Source of the DNA: Bacteroidales bacterium
GTDB taxonomy: Bacteria; Bacteroidota; Bacteroidia; Bacteroidales; UBA932
Direction of reading: 5' to 3'
DNA: 64,000 nt
NCBI GenBank assembly: GCA_017962925.1
Contig: JAGCUK010000013.1
Span: 20,999-84,998 of the forward strand
This document shows, one piece after another, positions 1 to 8,883 of the stretch; positions within the stretch are counted from its first letter, which is position 1, and every line of letters begins with the position of its first letter. The notes beneath the pieces were generated by a model that saw nothing but the letters and a program-made list of their open reading frames with translations, was not told the DNA's origin and made no database searches. The translations under genes and the position numbers were made by a program.

Positions 1-434
1 CCGCGGACAGTTATTTGTGGCGTTATTCAGACCGTACACCCTACTTTGATGAAACCAGCACTTTTGGTTCTACCGGAGTTGAGTTTGATGCCGATGCCAC
101 TCTCCTTAACCGGGATAACCTTAACTGGTCTTTGGGATGCAATCTAGCATGGAACGATGTGGCCGGGATTCTCGGTGGCTTGACTTCCGTTTTGAAAGCT
201 GGCCGGTTTGTGCTGGAAGCGGAACTGGACGGTGCAGTTCTTTCCGGGATGACAGACTTTCTTAAACTGGGCAAACTGAACGCAGGATGGGACATCGATC
301 CATCTTTCCTTCCTTTTGTGCGAGGAATGCGACTGAGCCTGAGCGGACGCAATCTGTTGCTGTTCTGTGCCGACAAAGACAAGAATCCTTTCCTGTCGCG
401 TTCTGTTGTGGCAGGAATATCAATAACCTTATAA
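1..434 (+). CDS. C-terminal fragment of an outer-membrane beta-barrel protein (probably TonB-dependent receptor)
   Basis: This reading frame enters from the left edge (first full codon at 3) and stops at 432-434, so only about 143 C-terminal residues are visible. They contain alternating hydrophobic/polar stretches typical of transmembrane beta strands and a final segment (SLSGRNLLLF ... VAGISITL) resembling the last strands of SusC/TonB-dependent receptors, where a G-x-N-L motif precedes the closing strand. It lies 12 bp before the SusC-like gene and in the same direction, so it is probably part of the same operon. I cannot tell whether it is a full SusC paralogue or another porin-like barrel. 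The family call is an inference from the tail only. Confidence 0.5.
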   Translation, partial: ADSYLWRYSDRTPYFDETSTFGSTGVEFDADATLLNRDNLNWSLGCNLAWNDVAGILGGLTSVLKAGRFVLEAELDGAVLSGMTDFLKLGKLNAGWDIDPSFLPFVRGMRLSLSGRNLLLFCADKDKNPFLSRSVVAGISITL

Positions 435-446
435 TGCCGGACTGCC

Positions 447-3400
447 ATGAGAAAGATTATTGAAAAGATTCTGGTCAGCCTGGTGATGTTTGCTCTCGCC
501 AGTGCAGTTTCGTTTGCGCAGACGGCTGTTCGCGGCAGCATCAAGGATGATAAAGGAGAGGTGATTCCGGGCGCGGCCGTAATGCTCAACGGAAATATAT
601 CCGTCGCAGCAGTTTCGGATATAGAAGGCAATTATTCCCTTACTCTCCCTTCGGGGATAAAGGACCCGGTACTGACAGTAAGAGTGCTCGGATACAGGGA
701 ATTGGAAATACCTGTTGCTGGCCGGGCGGTCATAGATATAGTGTTGCAGGAAGAGTCTGAGGAACTGGAAGACGCGGTAGTCATCGGTTATGGCTCTATG
801 CGTAAAAGCGACCTTACCGGCTCCGTCACCTCCGTAAAGGTGAGTGAAGAAGAAAAGGCTCATGCCGGTTCCCTGGACCAGATGCTTCAGGGACGTGCTG
901 CGGGTGTGCAGGTTGTCTCCAACAATGCTGCACCGGATGCCGGAGTATCCGTGCGGGTCCGGGGTATGGGATCCTTCTTCGGGAACAATGAACCCCTCTA
1001 TGTGATCGACGGCATTCTGATGAATCCGACCGGGATGAATGAATCCCTTCTTACCGCGGGCGCGGATAATGATGGGACCGACGAGGCGGTGAATGGTCTT
1101 ATGGGGCTGAGCCCTCAGGATATAGCCAATATCGAAATATTGAAGGATGCTTCCGCCACTGCCATTTACGGAGCCCTTGGAGCAAACGGAGTCGTTATTA
1201 TCACTACCAAGACTGCGATGAAAGATCGTCCTACGGTCAACTTCTCCGCAGGGCTGGATATATCCAAAAACTATAAAAAGATCGACATCCTGTCTTTCGA
1301 TGAGTATATCACCTTCCTGGAGAAACAGGGGGCCGCGGGTATTTCGACGGATGCGCTTTTAGCATCTATCTATTCAGATCCGGCAGGCAGGACAGGTTTG
1401 AAGGTGACTCCCCGTGATTGGCAGGATTATGTGTTCCAGACCGCAGTAGGGCAGCGTTATTACATGTCCATTACCGGCAGACCCAAGAGTTTGACTTATG
1501 CGTTCTCACTCAACTATACAGGCAGGGATGGTATTGTTAAGAAAACCGGGGTGAAAACCATCTCCATGCGCCTGAATATAGAAAAGAGTCCTTTCCGTGG
1601 CTTGAAGATCGGCACGAAGAGCAATCTTGCCTACATCTATTCGAACCAGACCCAGAGCAGCGGAAAGGCGACTGCAGCAACATCGCTCATGCGAAGCGTG
1701 CTGACCTTCCGTCCTTATGCAGCCATAGATCCCAACTCCGAGCCGGAAGAGGATGAAGATTATGACGAGGTGGACAGCAATACACGCTCAGGCCCGGACA
1801 AATGGCTGTATGATTATGCCAACACGAGAAAGGAATTCCGGGCAACGCCGAGCATCTATGCATGGGCTGTCTTCTCTCCGCAATTCTCGTTCAAATCTAC
1901 CCTTGGGGCGGATTACAGGGACAGCGAACGCGCCAAGTTCAAATCCTCCCGTATCAATTCTACAGCAGAAGGCTCTGCGGGAGCCATTGGAGGATATAAA
2001 TATCTGACGTGGAACTGGGATAATACCTTCAGTTATAAGTACAATAAAAGAGGACATAACCTTAATATGATGCTGGGCTCGTCTCTTTCTGAGCGGAACT
2101 CTTATCTGCAGACAGTCCAGGGATGGGATATCAAGCAGTACAGGGGCTTGGTGGAATCAATCTCCACCGCTCCCCAGGCCTCGTTCGTTTATGATGAGAA
2201 CATGGCCCGCACCCTTTCCTTCTTCGTGCGGGGAATATATAACTGGAAAGACCGTTATGTGCTCACCGCGACATACAGGGCGGACGGTTCCAGCAAGTTC
2301 CAGGGAAAGAACAAATGGGCGGATTTCCCCTCGCTGGCTTTTGCATGGCGCCTGAGCGAGGAACCCTGGTTCAACTCCGCTATTGTCTCCCAGGCCAAGA
2401 TGCGTCTTGGATGGGGACGTGTGGGCAATCAGGCTATCGCAAACTACCAGACCTTGTCCAATTATTCCAGGAGGATTTATGCCGACCACTCCGCGGACAA
2501 TCCTGCCGGATACTCTGTTGGTCTTGTGCCCGAAAACATCGCCAATCCGGACCTGAAATGGGAGACTACGGAGCAGACTAATGTAGGACTGGACCTGTCT
2601 TTGTGGCACGGATATCTTGTTGTGAACGTGGATGCATACAACAAGGTGACTTATGATCTTCTTCAGTCGAAGAAGATTGCCACTTCCTCAGGGTTCAGCA
2701 CAATGTATGTCAATGAAGGAATCGTGCGCAACAGAGGCCTGGAATTCACTTTGGAAGCCACCCCGGTTAAAGCCAGGAACTTCGAGTGGGGCCTGAATGG
2801 AAACATCTCCTTCAACAGGAACAGGATTCTTTCCATAAACGAATCGGCCACCAAGAGCCAGATTTACCTTGATGCTGATCATTCGGTGGATGCGGTATTC
2901 TTCTACGGCAGCAGTGTCGGAAGTTCGAATTACGCGAATTCGGCAGCCAGCGTGTTTATCGTAGGCCAGCCTATGTGCTTGTTTTATGGCTACAGGACTG
3001 ATGGCATAGTGCAGGTAGGGGAGACGGGCCCCGCCCTTCTGGACGGCGGCGCACCTGCCCAGCCCGGACACCTGAAAATGCATGATACTAACGGGAACGG
3101 CTATATCGATCCGGATGACCGTATGATAATCGGCAATCCCAATCCGGACTTCACCTATGGTTTCGGCAGCACCCTGTCTTACAAGAATCTGACATTGAGC
3201 ATAACTTGTAACGGCAGCTACGGAAACGACATCATAAATGTGAACAACATGCGGGAATCCGATACGGCACAGAAAAACCATAATGTGCTTCGTGCCGCCA
3301 TGTATGATGCCTGGACGCCGGAAAATCCGGGTGCGAAATACTGGGCGATCGGCTCTATTTCAAGCACAGAAACCCGTGCCTTGAAGGATGTGGATATAGA

Positions 3401-3647
3401 ATCCGGGTCTTACCTGCGGGTGTCCAACGTATCTCTCAATTATGACGTGCCTATTAAGAAACAGTCCAAAGTACTGAGGGCTCTTTCTGTAGGTATATCA
3501 GCCTCCAATCTCCTGATCCTGACAAAGTATACCGGTTGGGATCCGGATGTCAACAGTTTCGGATCCAATGTGATGAAGATGGGTGCCGATTCAGGCTCTT
3601 ATCCTTCAGCCAGGATGGTCAGTGCCGATGTGAAATTTACATTCTGA
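447..3647 (+). CDS. SusC/RagA-family TonB-linked outer membrane protein
   Basis: A 1066-residue glycan importer of the outer membrane. Residues 1-25 are a signal peptide ending in SFAQ. Residues 29-107 form a carboxypeptidase-regulatory-like beta-sandwich (start RGSIKDDKGEVIPGA). The TonB plug begins near 111 with VVIGYGSMRKSDLTGSV and has the usual YVIDG and SATAIYGALGANGVVIITTK segments. The rest is a 22-strand-type barrel ending in phenylalanine (VSADVKFTF). Size matches the family (about 1000-1100). The stop codon overlaps the start of the SusD-like gene (TGATG), the normal coupling for a SusCD pair. Together they should form a pedal-bin transporter powered by TonB. The neighbouring lyase and rhamnose mutarotase suggest an acidic, rhamnose-containing glycan, which is inference. 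Confidence 0.95.
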   Translation: MRKIIEKILVSLVMFALASAVSFAQTAVRGSIKDDKGEVIPGAAVMLNGNISVAAVSDIEGNYSLTLPSGIKDPVLTVRVLGYRELEIPVAGRAVIDIVLQEESEELEDAVVIGYGSMRKSDLTGSVTSVKVSEEEKAHAGSLDQMLQGRAAGVQVVSNNAAPDAGVSVRVRGMGSFFGNNEPLYVIDGILMNPTGMNESLLTAGADNDGTDEAVNGLMGLSPQDIANIEILKDASATAIYGALGANGVVIITTKTAMKDRPTVNFSAGLDISKNYKKIDILSFDEYITFLEKQGAAGISTDALLASIYSDPAGRTGLKVTPRDWQDYVFQTAVGQRYYMSITGRPKSLTYAFSLNYTGRDGIVKKTGVKTISMRLNIEKSPFRGLKIGTKSNLAYIYSNQTQSSGKATAATSLMRSVLTFRPYAAIDPNSEPEEDEDYDEVDSNTRSGPDKWLYDYANTRKEFRATPSIYAWAVFSPQFSFKSTLGADYRDSERAKFKSSRINSTAEGSAGAIGGYKYLTWNWDNTFSYKYNKRGHNLNMMLGSSLSERNSYLQTVQGWDIKQYRGLVESISTAPQASFVYDENMARTLSFFVRGIYNWKDRYVLTATYRADGSSKFQGKNKWADFPSLAFAWRLSEEPWFNSAIVSQAKMRLGWGRVGNQAIANYQTLSNYSRRIYADHSADNPAGYSVGLVPENIANPDLKWETTEQTNVGLDLSLWHGYLVVNVDAYNKVTYDLLQSKKIATSSGFSTMYVNEGIVRNRGLEFTLEATPVKARNFEWGLNGNISFNRNRILSINESATKSQIYLDADHSVDAVFFYGSSVGSSNYANSAASVFIVGQPMCLFYGYRTDGIVQVGETGPALLDGGAPAQPGHLKMHDTNGNGYIDPDDRMIIGNPNPDFTYGFGSTLSYKNLTLSITCNGSYGNDIINVNNMRESDTAQKNHNVLRAAMYDAWTPENPGAKYWAIGSISSTETRALKDVDIESGSYLRVSNVSLNYDVPIKKQSKVLRALSVGISASNLLILTKYTGWDPDVNSFGSNVMKMGADSGSYPSARMVSADVKFTF

Positions 3648-5494
3648 TGGCTATGAAAAGAACGGTATATTCCATATTGCTTGCTGCATCTCTGTTATTC
3701 TGCTCATGCAAGGGCTTTTTGGACGAGAATCCTACCACATCTCTTTCGGAGACATCTGTTTATTCCAGCGAGAGCGCATTGGAGGCGCAAATCTACGGCA
3801 TAATGTCCTCGTTCTACGGCTCATATATGATGCAGGGGTATATGAACGAGCTTCTCCATTCTGCTTCCGGGCTTGTGATGTGGAAGGGACAGCGGACGCT
3901 TGACAACTGGATCGACGGGCTTAAGTTTGCAAAATATTCCAACACGTCTCCAAACCAGACCTGGTATGCGCAACTTTATGCGGCCATTGCATGTTGCAAC
4001 CGTCTGTTGGACAATCTTCCGGCCAGCCCCGTGAAAGACTCTTACAAAAAAGAGATTGAGGGAGAGGCTAGATTCTATCGGGCTGTGCTGTATTATTATC
4101 TGGCTCGTCTATATGGGGATGTGCCCCTTATAGTATCGTGCCCCCGATCCCTTGCGGAAACCAATCAGCCCCGCGTCGCATATTATAAAGTGTATGCCCA
4201 GATTATTGACGACCTGGACAAGGCAGAGGAGTATATGCGTGATTATGCCAGAGTGGAATCTTTGACTCCCGGTAAGGGCCGCCCCTGCAAGTGGGCTGCA
4301 ACGTCGTTGAAGTCTTGTGTCTACTTGACGATTGGCTCGATGTTGAGTTCCTACGAGGCGGACCCCCAGGATCAGTTCTTTAATCCTTCAAAAGAAGGAC
4401 GCACTCCGGACTTCAGTGCCATCGGCATCGGCAATGCCGCGGATGCGTGGCTGCTTTGCTATCAGACCGCAGAAAACGTAATCAATAACGGGCCGTATGA
4501 ACTTGCTGCGGATTATCGTCTGCTTTTCAGGTGGACTGAACCTGAAGATTTCAATCTTAAAGAGAGGATTTTTGTTCTCCAGTCTACGATTTCCGCCACT
4601 CCGGAGAACCGACTTGCACTGATGTCCCTTCCAATATATCCGGAAGGTTCGTCAAACAAAACAATCAAGAATTCCAACGCCGGACGCTACCGCCCCAGCC
4701 GGTTCCTGTTCCAGAAGTTCGCGGCTGATAATGGTGGAGAAAAGACGGATGATCCCGATTATCCCAATCTCTATATCAGTTGCCCGGATCCCCGTTTCGA
4801 TGCGAGTTTTATCCACACGACATCAAAGCGCCTAGATACCGGTGGAACCCTGAAAATCTATCCCACGATAAGCGGGGTGCTCACTGACGACAGCTCATTC
4901 AGTTTGCCGTACTACAAGAAGTATCTGGACCCGACCTTTGACGTTAACGCCGGTTCTGCGGATTTCTATCTGTTGCGGCTTGCAGAGGTTTATTTGAATG
5001 CAGCCGAAGCCGCGACCAACCTGTCATCGGCGAAAGGGGATGAATACTGGCAGAAAGCACTGCAGAGGGTTGAGGACCTTCACAAAAGGGCCAGGAACTC
5101 AGTTGACGGAGACACCCCCGCCACTTATCCTTCATGGGCAGCGAGGTCTTTTGCGGACAAGCAGGAACTGTCCGATGCCATTTTCTGGGAGAGGATGTAT
5201 GAGATGTGCGGTGAAGGGCATGAGTACTTTGATACTCATCGAAATGGAGCGAAATGGATGGCGCGGGTATTGGCTGTCCCGATGAATGCTTTCCTTCAGC
5301 AGCCCGAACAGGGGCCTAACGTGTCTACGGGCGCAAAAGGCCATTTCAATTACAACTATGTCGGCACCTTGTATCCGACCAGCCAGTCGGATTTACGGAA
5401 GAGCTTGATGTGCGCTTTCCCTGCTACGACTGAGGCGCTTTATAATACTGCAATTGATCCGGTAGCCGATCAAAATGATTATTATTGGCAATGA
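3647..5494 (+). CDS. SusD/RagB-family glycan-binding lipoprotein
   Basis: A 615-residue surface lipoprotein that partners the preceding SusC. The start ATG at 3647 overlaps the SusC stop; a second possible start is at 3653 (MKRTVYS). The signal peptide ends in a lipobox around LLFCSC, and the mature protein begins with the SusD-typical KGFLDENPTTSLSETSVYSS. A tetratricopeptide-rich N-terminal half is followed by the RagB/SusD C-terminal region (FYLLRLAEVYLNAAEA; FWERMYEMCGEGHEYFDTHR). The end (FPATTEALYN) is the family's variant of the closing motif. Function: captures oligosaccharide at the cell surface and closes over the SusC barrel. The stop overlaps the next gene's start (ATGA), so SusC, SusD and the lyase-like gene are translationally coupled. 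Confidence 0.95.
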   Translation: MAMKRTVYSILLAASLLFCSCKGFLDENPTTSLSETSVYSSESALEAQIYGIMSSFYGSYMMQGYMNELLHSASGLVMWKGQRTLDNWIDGLKFAKYSNTSPNQTWYAQLYAAIACCNRLLDNLPASPVKDSYKKEIEGEARFYRAVLYYYLARLYGDVPLIVSCPRSLAETNQPRVAYYKVYAQIIDDLDKAEEYMRDYARVESLTPGKGRPCKWAATSLKSCVYLTIGSMLSSYEADPQDQFFNPSKEGRTPDFSAIGIGNAADAWLLCYQTAENVINNGPYELAADYRLLFRWTEPEDFNLKERIFVLQSTISATPENRLALMSLPIYPEGSSNKTIKNSNAGRYRPSRFLFQKFAADNGGEKTDDPDYPNLYISCPDPRFDASFIHTTSKRLDTGGTLKIYPTISGVLTDDSSFSLPYYKKYLDPTFDVNAGSADFYLLRLAEVYLNAAEAATNLSSAKGDEYWQKALQRVEDLHKRARNSVDGDTPATYPSWAARSFADKQELSDAIFWERMYEMCGEGHEYFDTHRNGAKWMARVLAVPMNAFLQQPEQGPNVSTGAKGHFNYNYVGTLYPTSQSDLRKSLMCAFPATTEALYNTAIDPVADQNDYYWQ

Positions 5495-8400
5495 GAAAGA
5501 TACTGTTGATACTATCCATGGCATTGATTTTGGCTTGCTCTACAAAGGAGCCTAAGCCTGTCGTGCCTTCCGGGGCTGAAGATGATATTTGTTTGATTGC
5601 TGCCGCCCCTCCTGAAACGAAGGTTTCCTTCACGCAGGGGGTTGGCGTTGTCCATCTAGGGTGGGTAATCGAGGACAAGATTATTGGATTCACTGATTCG
5701 GGTTCGACTTTTACCTATGAGGTTGAAAGTGTAGATGCAAATACTGGTGCAGCATCACTGAAAAAGGTGTCCGGCGATGCTTTGAATGTTGGAGATAAGG
5801 TTTATGCGGTTTATTGCCCCGGGTGCACCGCTTCGGATATAAATGCTGGCGTTTTACAGGTAGACTTTTCCTCGCAGAATGCGGAGGAGATACCTGCCCT
5901 GATGCTCGCCGAAGCCCAGGTTCCTGACACAAAGACCGTCACCTTGCAGTTTGATAATGCGGTCGCTTTGATAAAGATTGAGAATCCTGTTCTGGATGGC
6001 TCCAGGGCAGGGCGTCTTATCGATAAAGCCGTCGTGAGCGGGCATAATGTCGTATCTTCCGGTGTGGTGAGCATCGTTAACGATAAACTCAGTTTTACGG
6101 TTGACGCACCAAGCAAGTTCATAGAAAAGAAGCTCTCCGCAGCCGTTGTCAATGCATCTTATAGTCTCGATAATCCGATTTTTATCGCGGTGCCTCCTTG
6201 CAGTGTGGAGAAGCTTTCGTTGGTTGATGCAGATGATTTCCTGTTCAGTTATGTCCCCGCCGGTAGCGATGCTGAAAAATCCAAGTTCTATCATATTAAT
6301 GCTAAGACTTTCAGTTCTGTCTCCCAGCCGGTGGCGAGCGATGTGGTGATAAATAACGTGAACTGGTCTGCGTATAATCTAGGGGCGACCATGGCTGCTT
6401 CAGATGGCCGTTCGGCTGGCGACTTGTATCGCTGGGCCGATACTGGTGTCATTTATTCTGCGAAAAGCACCACGTACAATGGCTCTGCTACCATCACATT
6501 TGATGGTGACCATCAGTCTGGCTATACCTATTATCCGGGAGAAGTATATGCGACGGCAGAGAATGTGTACAGCAAGTATAACGAGACCGACGGCAAGACA
6601 GTGCTGGATCCCGTGGATGATATAGTACAGCTGAAGTATCCGGGAACCGGCTGGCGCATGCCAACCTATGAGAACTGGCTGGCATTATATGCGGCATCAC
6701 AGGATACGGAGCATTATACGACTACAGGTGATTCCAAAACCTATGGCGTGTCTATCCAGGACAATGCCACCGGATTCCTGGTTTTCCTTCCGAGAAAGAT
6801 TATTTCCGGCACAACGGGAACCGGTGTAGCGAGTGTCGCTTACTACTGGAGCAGTACTGTGAACAGCGGTGCGGCTAAAAACAATTGGTCGCACGCCCAT
6901 GTGGTCAAAATGTCGAACTCCTCGTTTATTACTACTTACGTGTTGGCGCGTACTATCGGCGTATCGGTACGTCCGGTGAAGGATGTGATTGACGAGAGCA
7001 CAATGACTTATGATGTCAAGGATGTTTCCTGGCCGGACCGCCCCCAGCTTAATGCCGGCAAATCTGTAGCTAGCCTTCCTGAATGGTCGGACATCAGTAT
7101 TAATTATTCGAATCTTACCGAGGGCGACCATCCCCGCTTGTTCCTCTTCGATAAGGATTTCAACGAAATCAGGCGTGCCCTGAATGAGGGAACGAATCCT
7201 TATCTTTCCAAACTTCACGGAAAGGTCCTGGCTTATGCATCCAAGGAATCGAAGTCCACAGAAGACCTTACGTATAAATTGGATGCAAGCAATACTCGAC
7301 TGCTGCAAGTTTCAAGAAGGGCCCTGCACAGGATAATAGACATGGCTTATGCCTATAAGGTTACAGGACTTGATAAATACCTGTATGCCGCGGAAGCGAA
7401 CATCAATGCTGTTTGTGACTTCCCGGATTGGCATCCCTCTCACTTCTTGGATGTCGGAGAGATGGCATTTGGCGTGGCCGTGGGCTATGACTGGCTCTAC
7501 AATGATTTGGATGATGCGACCAAGACAAAAGTTGCTGCAAAACTGAAGGCTTATGCACTGGACGAAGCATCCCGGGCCTATTCGCAATCTGGCAACTGGA
7601 ATCAGGTATGCAATGCCGGAATGATTTGTGCGGCTCTCGCGACCTACGAAAAGAATCCATCTCTTTCAGATGAGGTGATACGGAAATCGCTGTCCAGCAA
7701 TGCCAGGCAGGTTTATGAAATCTATGCACCGGAAGGCGCGTTCCCCGAAGGTCCCGGTTACTGGGAGTATGGAACAACTTATCAGGGTATCCTTAATCTG
7801 GCCCTTGAATCTGCATTGGGGACAGACTTCGAGATAACCACTATCGACGGATTCCAAACCACTGGAGATTATTATATCTTCGAGCATGGTAATTCAAATA
7901 AGCGATTCAATTATTCTGATAGCGGCGAAGGTGTAGAGGCTTCGGTAGGATTGTGGTACATCGCCTACAAGATGGCTGATCCGTCATATCTGTACCTGGA
8001 TTTGCCTTTCATGGATGACGGTTCTTATGTGGATGAAGACTACAACATTGTGCCATTGATTTGTGCATACAAGATGGGGCCAGTGACAGCTACCGCTCCT
8101 TCCGGACGTATGTACTATGCTCCGAATGGTTTGAATCCTATTTTTATTTGCAGGACAGGCTGGGCAAAGAATGACAGGTATCTTGCTGCAAAAGGCGGAA
8201 AGGCCGCTTTGGGGCACGGTCATATGGATGCCGGAGAAGTAGTATACGATGCCTTCGGAACCAGATGGTTCAAGGACTTCACTTATTCCACATCCTACAC
8301 TGCGCAGGAGAATATGTATGCCACATTGGGGATTTCCAATTATGGCATGAATGAGGGCTCCTACAGGTGGATGCTTCTGCAGCATAACAATCGTTCTCAC

Positions 8401-8880
8401 AGCACTATCACGGTAAACGACAAGACCCATGTTGTCAATGGGTTCGCCTCGCTTGTCGCACAATACGATACCAACACCCAGTTGGGAGGTACAATCAATC
8501 TTACCCCGGTATTCGGGGGCGATCTCCAGAGTGCGACGCGTACCGCAGTGATCAAAGATTCGGACTATCTGCAGATAACCGATGTGCTGACAGCTCCTGG
8601 CGGTGCTCCGGCTCATATCAGGTGGACATGTGCATCAGATGGTGTGCCTACGGTCAAGAGTGACTGTATCGAACTGACAGATGGCGTCACCACGATGATT
8701 CTGGCGACTACCGGCGCAGACGTTGAATTCCGGACCTGGTCAACAGATCCGAAGGACTATGGCACACTGACATCTCCTTACGAGAATGTGCTGGATGGAT
8801 ATCTTTGCGGATTTGAATTTGATATTCCGGCTGGGACCAGCGTAACTCTTGTTACAACACTGAAGAAGAAAAACGATTAG
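5491..8880 (+). CDS. Heparinase II/III-family lipoprotein with N-terminal fimbrillin-like and FISUMP domains
   Basis: A 1129-residue multidomain lipoprotein. Start 5491 gives the signal MRKILLILSMALILACS with Cys16 as lipidation site. Approximate layout: 20-270 is a fimbrillin-like beta sandwich (FimA/Mfa-type, with PETKVSF near its start). 285-495 is a Fibrobacter-succinogenes-major-paralogous (FISUMP) domain with GWRMPTYENW, YYWSST and GVSVRPVK. 540-1129 resembles heparinase II/III polysaccharide lyases: an alpha-toroid containing HPRLFLF, NWNQVCNAGMICAALA and YWEYG, then a beta-sandwich with GHGHMDAGE and LQHNNRSHSTITV. The conserved Asn/His/Tyr-rich segments suggest an active polyuronide lyase, but the PL family and substrate are not assignable by eye. 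It overlaps the SusD stop by 4 bp. The two N-terminal domains probably anchor or present the enzyme at the surface. Confidence 0.85.
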   Translation: MRKILLILSMALILACSTKEPKPVVPSGAEDDICLIAAAPPETKVSFTQGVGVVHLGWVIEDKIIGFTDSGSTFTYEVESVDANTGAASLKKVSGDALNVGDKVYAVYCPGCTASDINAGVLQVDFSSQNAEEIPALMLAEAQVPDTKTVTLQFDNAVALIKIENPVLDGSRAGRLIDKAVVSGHNVVSSGVVSIVNDKLSFTVDAPSKFIEKKLSAAVVNASYSLDNPIFIAVPPCSVEKLSLVDADDFLFSYVPAGSDAEKSKFYHINAKTFSSVSQPVASDVVINNVNWSAYNLGATMAASDGRSAGDLYRWADTGVIYSAKSTTYNGSATITFDGDHQSGYTYYPGEVYATAENVYSKYNETDGKTVLDPVDDIVQLKYPGTGWRMPTYENWLALYAASQDTEHYTTTGDSKTYGVSIQDNATGFLVFLPRKIISGTTGTGVASVAYYWSSTVNSGAAKNNWSHAHVVKMSNSSFITTYVLARTIGVSVRPVKDVIDESTMTYDVKDVSWPDRPQLNAGKSVASLPEWSDISINYSNLTEGDHPRLFLFDKDFNEIRRALNEGTNPYLSKLHGKVLAYASKESKSTEDLTYKLDASNTRLLQVSRRALHRIIDMAYAYKVTGLDKYLYAAEANINAVCDFPDWHPSHFLDVGEMAFGVAVGYDWLYNDLDDATKTKVAAKLKAYALDEASRAYSQSGNWNQVCNAGMICAALATYEKNPSLSDEVIRKSLSSNARQVYEIYAPEGAFPEGPGYWEYGTTYQGILNLALESALGTDFEITTIDGFQTTGDYYIFEHGNSNKRFNYSDSGEGVEASVGLWYIAYKMADPSYLYLDLPFMDDGSYVDEDYNIVPLICAYKMGPVTATAPSGRMYYAPNGLNPIFICRTGWAKNDRYLAAKGGKAALGHGHMDAGEVVYDAFGTRWFKDFTYSTSYTAQENMYATLGISNYGMNEGSYRWMLLQHNNRSHSTITVNDKTHVVNGFASLVAQYDTNTQLGGTINLTPVFGGDLQSATRTAVIKDSDYLQITDVLTAPGGAPAHIRWTCASDGVPTVKSDCIELTDGVTTMILATTGADVEFRTWSTDPKDYGTLTSPYENVLDGYLCGFEFDIPAGTSVTLVTTLKKKND

Positions 8881-8883
8881 GTA

